From Desulfobacterales bacterium (GTDB lineage: Bacteria > Desulfobacterota > Desulfobacteria > Desulfobacterales > UBA11574), in NCBI GenBank assembly GCA_030601485.1, contig JAUVTO010000077.1, positions 1-7,907 of the forward strand: a stretch of 7,907 nt of DNA, given 5' to 3'. The notes under the pieces are model-generated. The model saw only the letters and a program-made list of their open reading frames with translations, was not told the origin of the DNA and searched no databases. Both the position numbers and the translations under genes were made by a program. Every line of letters starts with the position of its first letter. The stretch's first letter is position 1. Positions 6,716 to 7,907 of this stretch are shown in pieces.

Positions 6716-6730
6716 CGCGCTTTCAGCGCG
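6716..6730. other. Perfect GC-rich hairpin at the centre of the palindromic element
   Basis: CGCGCT, loop TTC, AGCGCG: a 6-bp perfect stem in otherwise AT-rich DNA. It would cap the long stem formed by the element's arms. An imperfect stem (6731-6741 with 6742-6752, 9 of 11 pairs) lies beside it. No T-run follows in either direction. Confidence 0.65.
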
Positions 6731-6862
6731 ATCGATTATAATTAAAATTGATAGAATACCTTAACTTTAGGCACTTTAGGCACTTTACACTTTTGCACAC
6801 ATAGAATGAATAAACCAAGTTATAAATGCGTTACCGTATTTATGAATATATGTACTAAGCGT

Positions 6863-7738
6863 TCATATGGTTACCTCCGTACCAATCCCCTTATCGGTAA
6901 AAAGCTCGAGTAATAAGGCATGGCGCTTGTTGCCGTTTATAATGTGAACCTTCCCAACTCCGTTTTTCAGTGCCGCTAAGGCACATTCGATTTTAGGGAT
7001 CATTCCTCCGGAAATGGTTTTTTCTTCCATCATCTGTTTGATATTCTCCGCACTAATTGAAGAAATCAGAGACCCTGAAGCATCGAGAACACCATCTACG
7101 TCTGTCAGCAAGATCAATCGGCCTGCTGAAAGGGCTATGGCAATACTGCTTGCTACGAGATCTGCATTTATGTTGTATGTTTCGCCGGATTCCCCTGCCC
7201 CGACCGGTGCGATAATAGGAATAAAATCCTGTTTGGTCAGCGTATTGATAATGCCCGGGTTAACATGGGTAACCTCACCCACCAGGCCCGGATCGATGAT
7301 CTCCGGGGGCTTATCATTATCCTCCTGATGAACAATATGAAGTTTTCTGGCACGAAGAAGCCCTCCGTCCTTACCGCTCAGCCCCACAGCCTTACCCCCC
7401 TGCTGATTGATCTGAGCAACGATCCCCTTGTTTACTTTGCCCCCTAAAACCATCTCCACAACGTCCATGGTCGCCTCATCCGTAAGACGCATCCCTTTTA
7501 CGAACCTGGAATCCATACCCATGCGCTTAAGGACCGAGTTGATCTGCGGACCACCTCCGTGAACAACAACCGGATTCAGTCCCGTAAATTTCATTAACGT
7601 AATGTCTCGGGCAAAATCATCCTTCAACTGCTCGTCGACCATGGCATGGCCTCCATACTTTATCACCAGGGTCATGCCATAGAAGCGGCGAATATACGGC
7701 AGGGCCTCAATCAGTATGTCGGCAACATTGGATTTCAT
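6863..7738 (-). CDS. argB: N-acetylglutamate kinase, arginine-sensitive type
   Basis: Phosphorylates N-acetyl-L-glutamate with ATP, the second step of ornithine synthesis; amino-acid kinase fold, cytoplasmic. 291 residues. Motifs: KYGG (27-30) and HGGGPQI (60-66) for phosphate binding, the substrate arginine R84 in RLTDEAT, NINADLVAS (189-197), LTDVDGVLD (211-219) and GGMIPKIE (244-251) with K249. The N-terminal helix NVADILIEALPYIRRFYG (4-21) is the interlacing extension of hexameric, arginine-inhibited enzymes and is absent from the E. coli type; feedback inhibition by arginine is therefore inferred. The arginine-site region reads HIINGNKRHALLLELFTDKGIGT (265-287), where HIIDGR is more usual, a mild variation. 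The start is ATG, but the only Shine-Dalgarno-like AGGA (7755-7758) is 16 nt away, so initiation may rely on coupling to hslU, which ends 24 nt upstream. Confidence 0.97.
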   Translation of the reverse strand: MKSNVADILIEALPYIRRFYGMTLVIKYGGHAMVDEQLKDDFARDITLMKFTGLNPVVVHGGGPQINSVLKRMGMDSRFVKGMRLTDEATMDVVEMVLGGKVNKGIVAQINQQGGKAVGLSGKDGGLLRARKLHIVHQEDNDKPPEIIDPGLVGEVTHVNPGIINTLTKQDFIPIIAPVGAGESGETYNINADLVASSIAIALSAGRLILLTDVDGVLDASGSLISSISAENIKQMMEEKTISGGMIPKIECALAALKNGVGKVHIINGNKRHALLLELFTDKGIGTEVTI

Positions 7739-7762
7739 TTTTGTTATCTTTTTTTCCTTTAT

Positions 7763-7907
7763 TTATAAAATATACCGGCTAAGATCTTCGTCATCTTTGA
7801 TGTCCTTTAACTTGTCTTCCACATACTTTTTGTCGATGACTATTTTCTTTTCCCGCATATCCGGTGCTTCAAAAAGGAAGTCTTCCAGCATGCATTCCAT
7901 AAGGGTG
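7763..7907 (-). CDS. hslU: HslU ATPase subunit of the HslUV protease (C-terminal end only)
   Basis: Only the last 47 codons are in the window; the gene runs off the right edge. The translation ends DDEDLSRYIL, almost the same as the E. coli HslU end (ADEDLSRFIL), whose C-terminal residues insert into HslV to activate the peptidase. It also contains the LMECMLEDFLFEAPD segment, corresponding to LMEEISYDAS in the E. coli protein. HslU is an AAA+ unfoldase that feeds proteins to HslV in the cytoplasm. Walker motifs would lie upstream, outside the window. hslV is expected next to it. argB starts 24 nt after the stop, so the protease and arginine genes may share a transcript; I recall this neighbourhood from other deltaproteobacteria. 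Confidence 0.93.
   Translation of the reverse strand, partial: TLMECMLEDFLFEAPDMREKKIVIDKKYVEDKLKDIKDDEDLSRYIL

Larger units (their letters stand above)
6600..6859. repeat. Large palindromic element filling the argB-argD spacer (MITE-like)
   Basis: A 260-nt inverted-repeat unit. The outer ends, 6600-6640 and the reverse complement of 6819-6859, agree at 27 of 41 positions without gaps, beginning CTAAGTAC against CTTAGTAC. The inner arms are far closer: AAGTGCCTAAAGTG with GCTAAAGTTGAGG (6686-6713) against the reverse complement of 6759-6785, differing by one indel and a few bases. ATTCT motifs keep register between them. The centre (6714-6758) holds a perfect hairpin and an imperfect AT hairpin. 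The right end is 3 nt from the argB stop codon and the left end 19 nt from the argD ATG, so the element replaces essentially the whole spacer. No ORF of note is inside. A second copy begins the window. MITE, REP/BIME-like element or structured-RNA unit are the options; no target duplication could be recognised. Confidence 0.75.

Noticed and set aside
6822..6843. Separate terminator after argB
   Set aside because: ATAAATGCG/CGTATTTAT forms a weak stem with one A-C mismatch in the coding-strand RNA and no following T-run; it is better explained as part of the outer arm of the element.
1..6859. Composite transposon carrying argD-lysA between the two element copies
   Set aside because: No transposase is in the window, the enclosed genes form a standard chromosomal operon in conserved order with matching neighbours, and the elements look non-autonomous.

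Overview
The window is a minus-strand amino-acid biosynthesis cluster. Read in the direction of transcription (right to left) it holds hslU (3' end only), argB, argD, argF, argG, argH, a 51-residue LptM-like lipoprotein gene, and lysA. The gene order, the arginine-sensitive form of ArgB, the GTG and TTG starts, the moderate GC content and the Gram-negative outer-membrane lipoprotein together suggest a deltaproteobacterium in the broad sense (Desulfobacterota, probably a sulfate reducer of the Desulfobacterales type). This is an inference from recalled synteny, not from a database search.

Layout: hslU ends at 7763 and argB follows 24 nt later. The argB-argD spacer is filled by a palindromic element (6600-6859). 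argD and argF are 2 nt apart. The argF-argG spacer (4192-4469) is full of a different palindromic, AT-rich repeat and two hairpins. argG, argH, the lipoprotein gene and lysA are then packed with 7, 7 and 4 nt between them, with Shine-Dalgarno sequences lying in or on the end of the preceding gene. Beyond the lysA stop, positions 1-139 are the right half of a second copy of the argB-argD element, whose other half is outside the window.

Function: ArgB and ArgD carry out steps 2 and 4 of the acetylated ornithine pathway. ArgF, ArgG and ArgH convert ornithine to arginine. LysA makes lysine from meso-diaminopimelate. N-acetylglutamate synthesis (argA/argJ) and the reductase argC are not in the window and must be elsewhere. 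The lipoprotein resembles the small factor that helps assemble the LPS translocon; HslU is the ATPase of the HslUV protease.

All the protein genes belong to well-known families and look intact. The least explained material is in the non-coding spacers: two copies of an inverted-repeat element with arms over 100 nt, which fits exactly between the argB stop codon and the argD ribosome-binding site, and an unrelated palindromic repeat inside the argF-argG junction. I found no CRISPR array, tRNA, rRNA, transposase, phage gene or convincing riboswitch.
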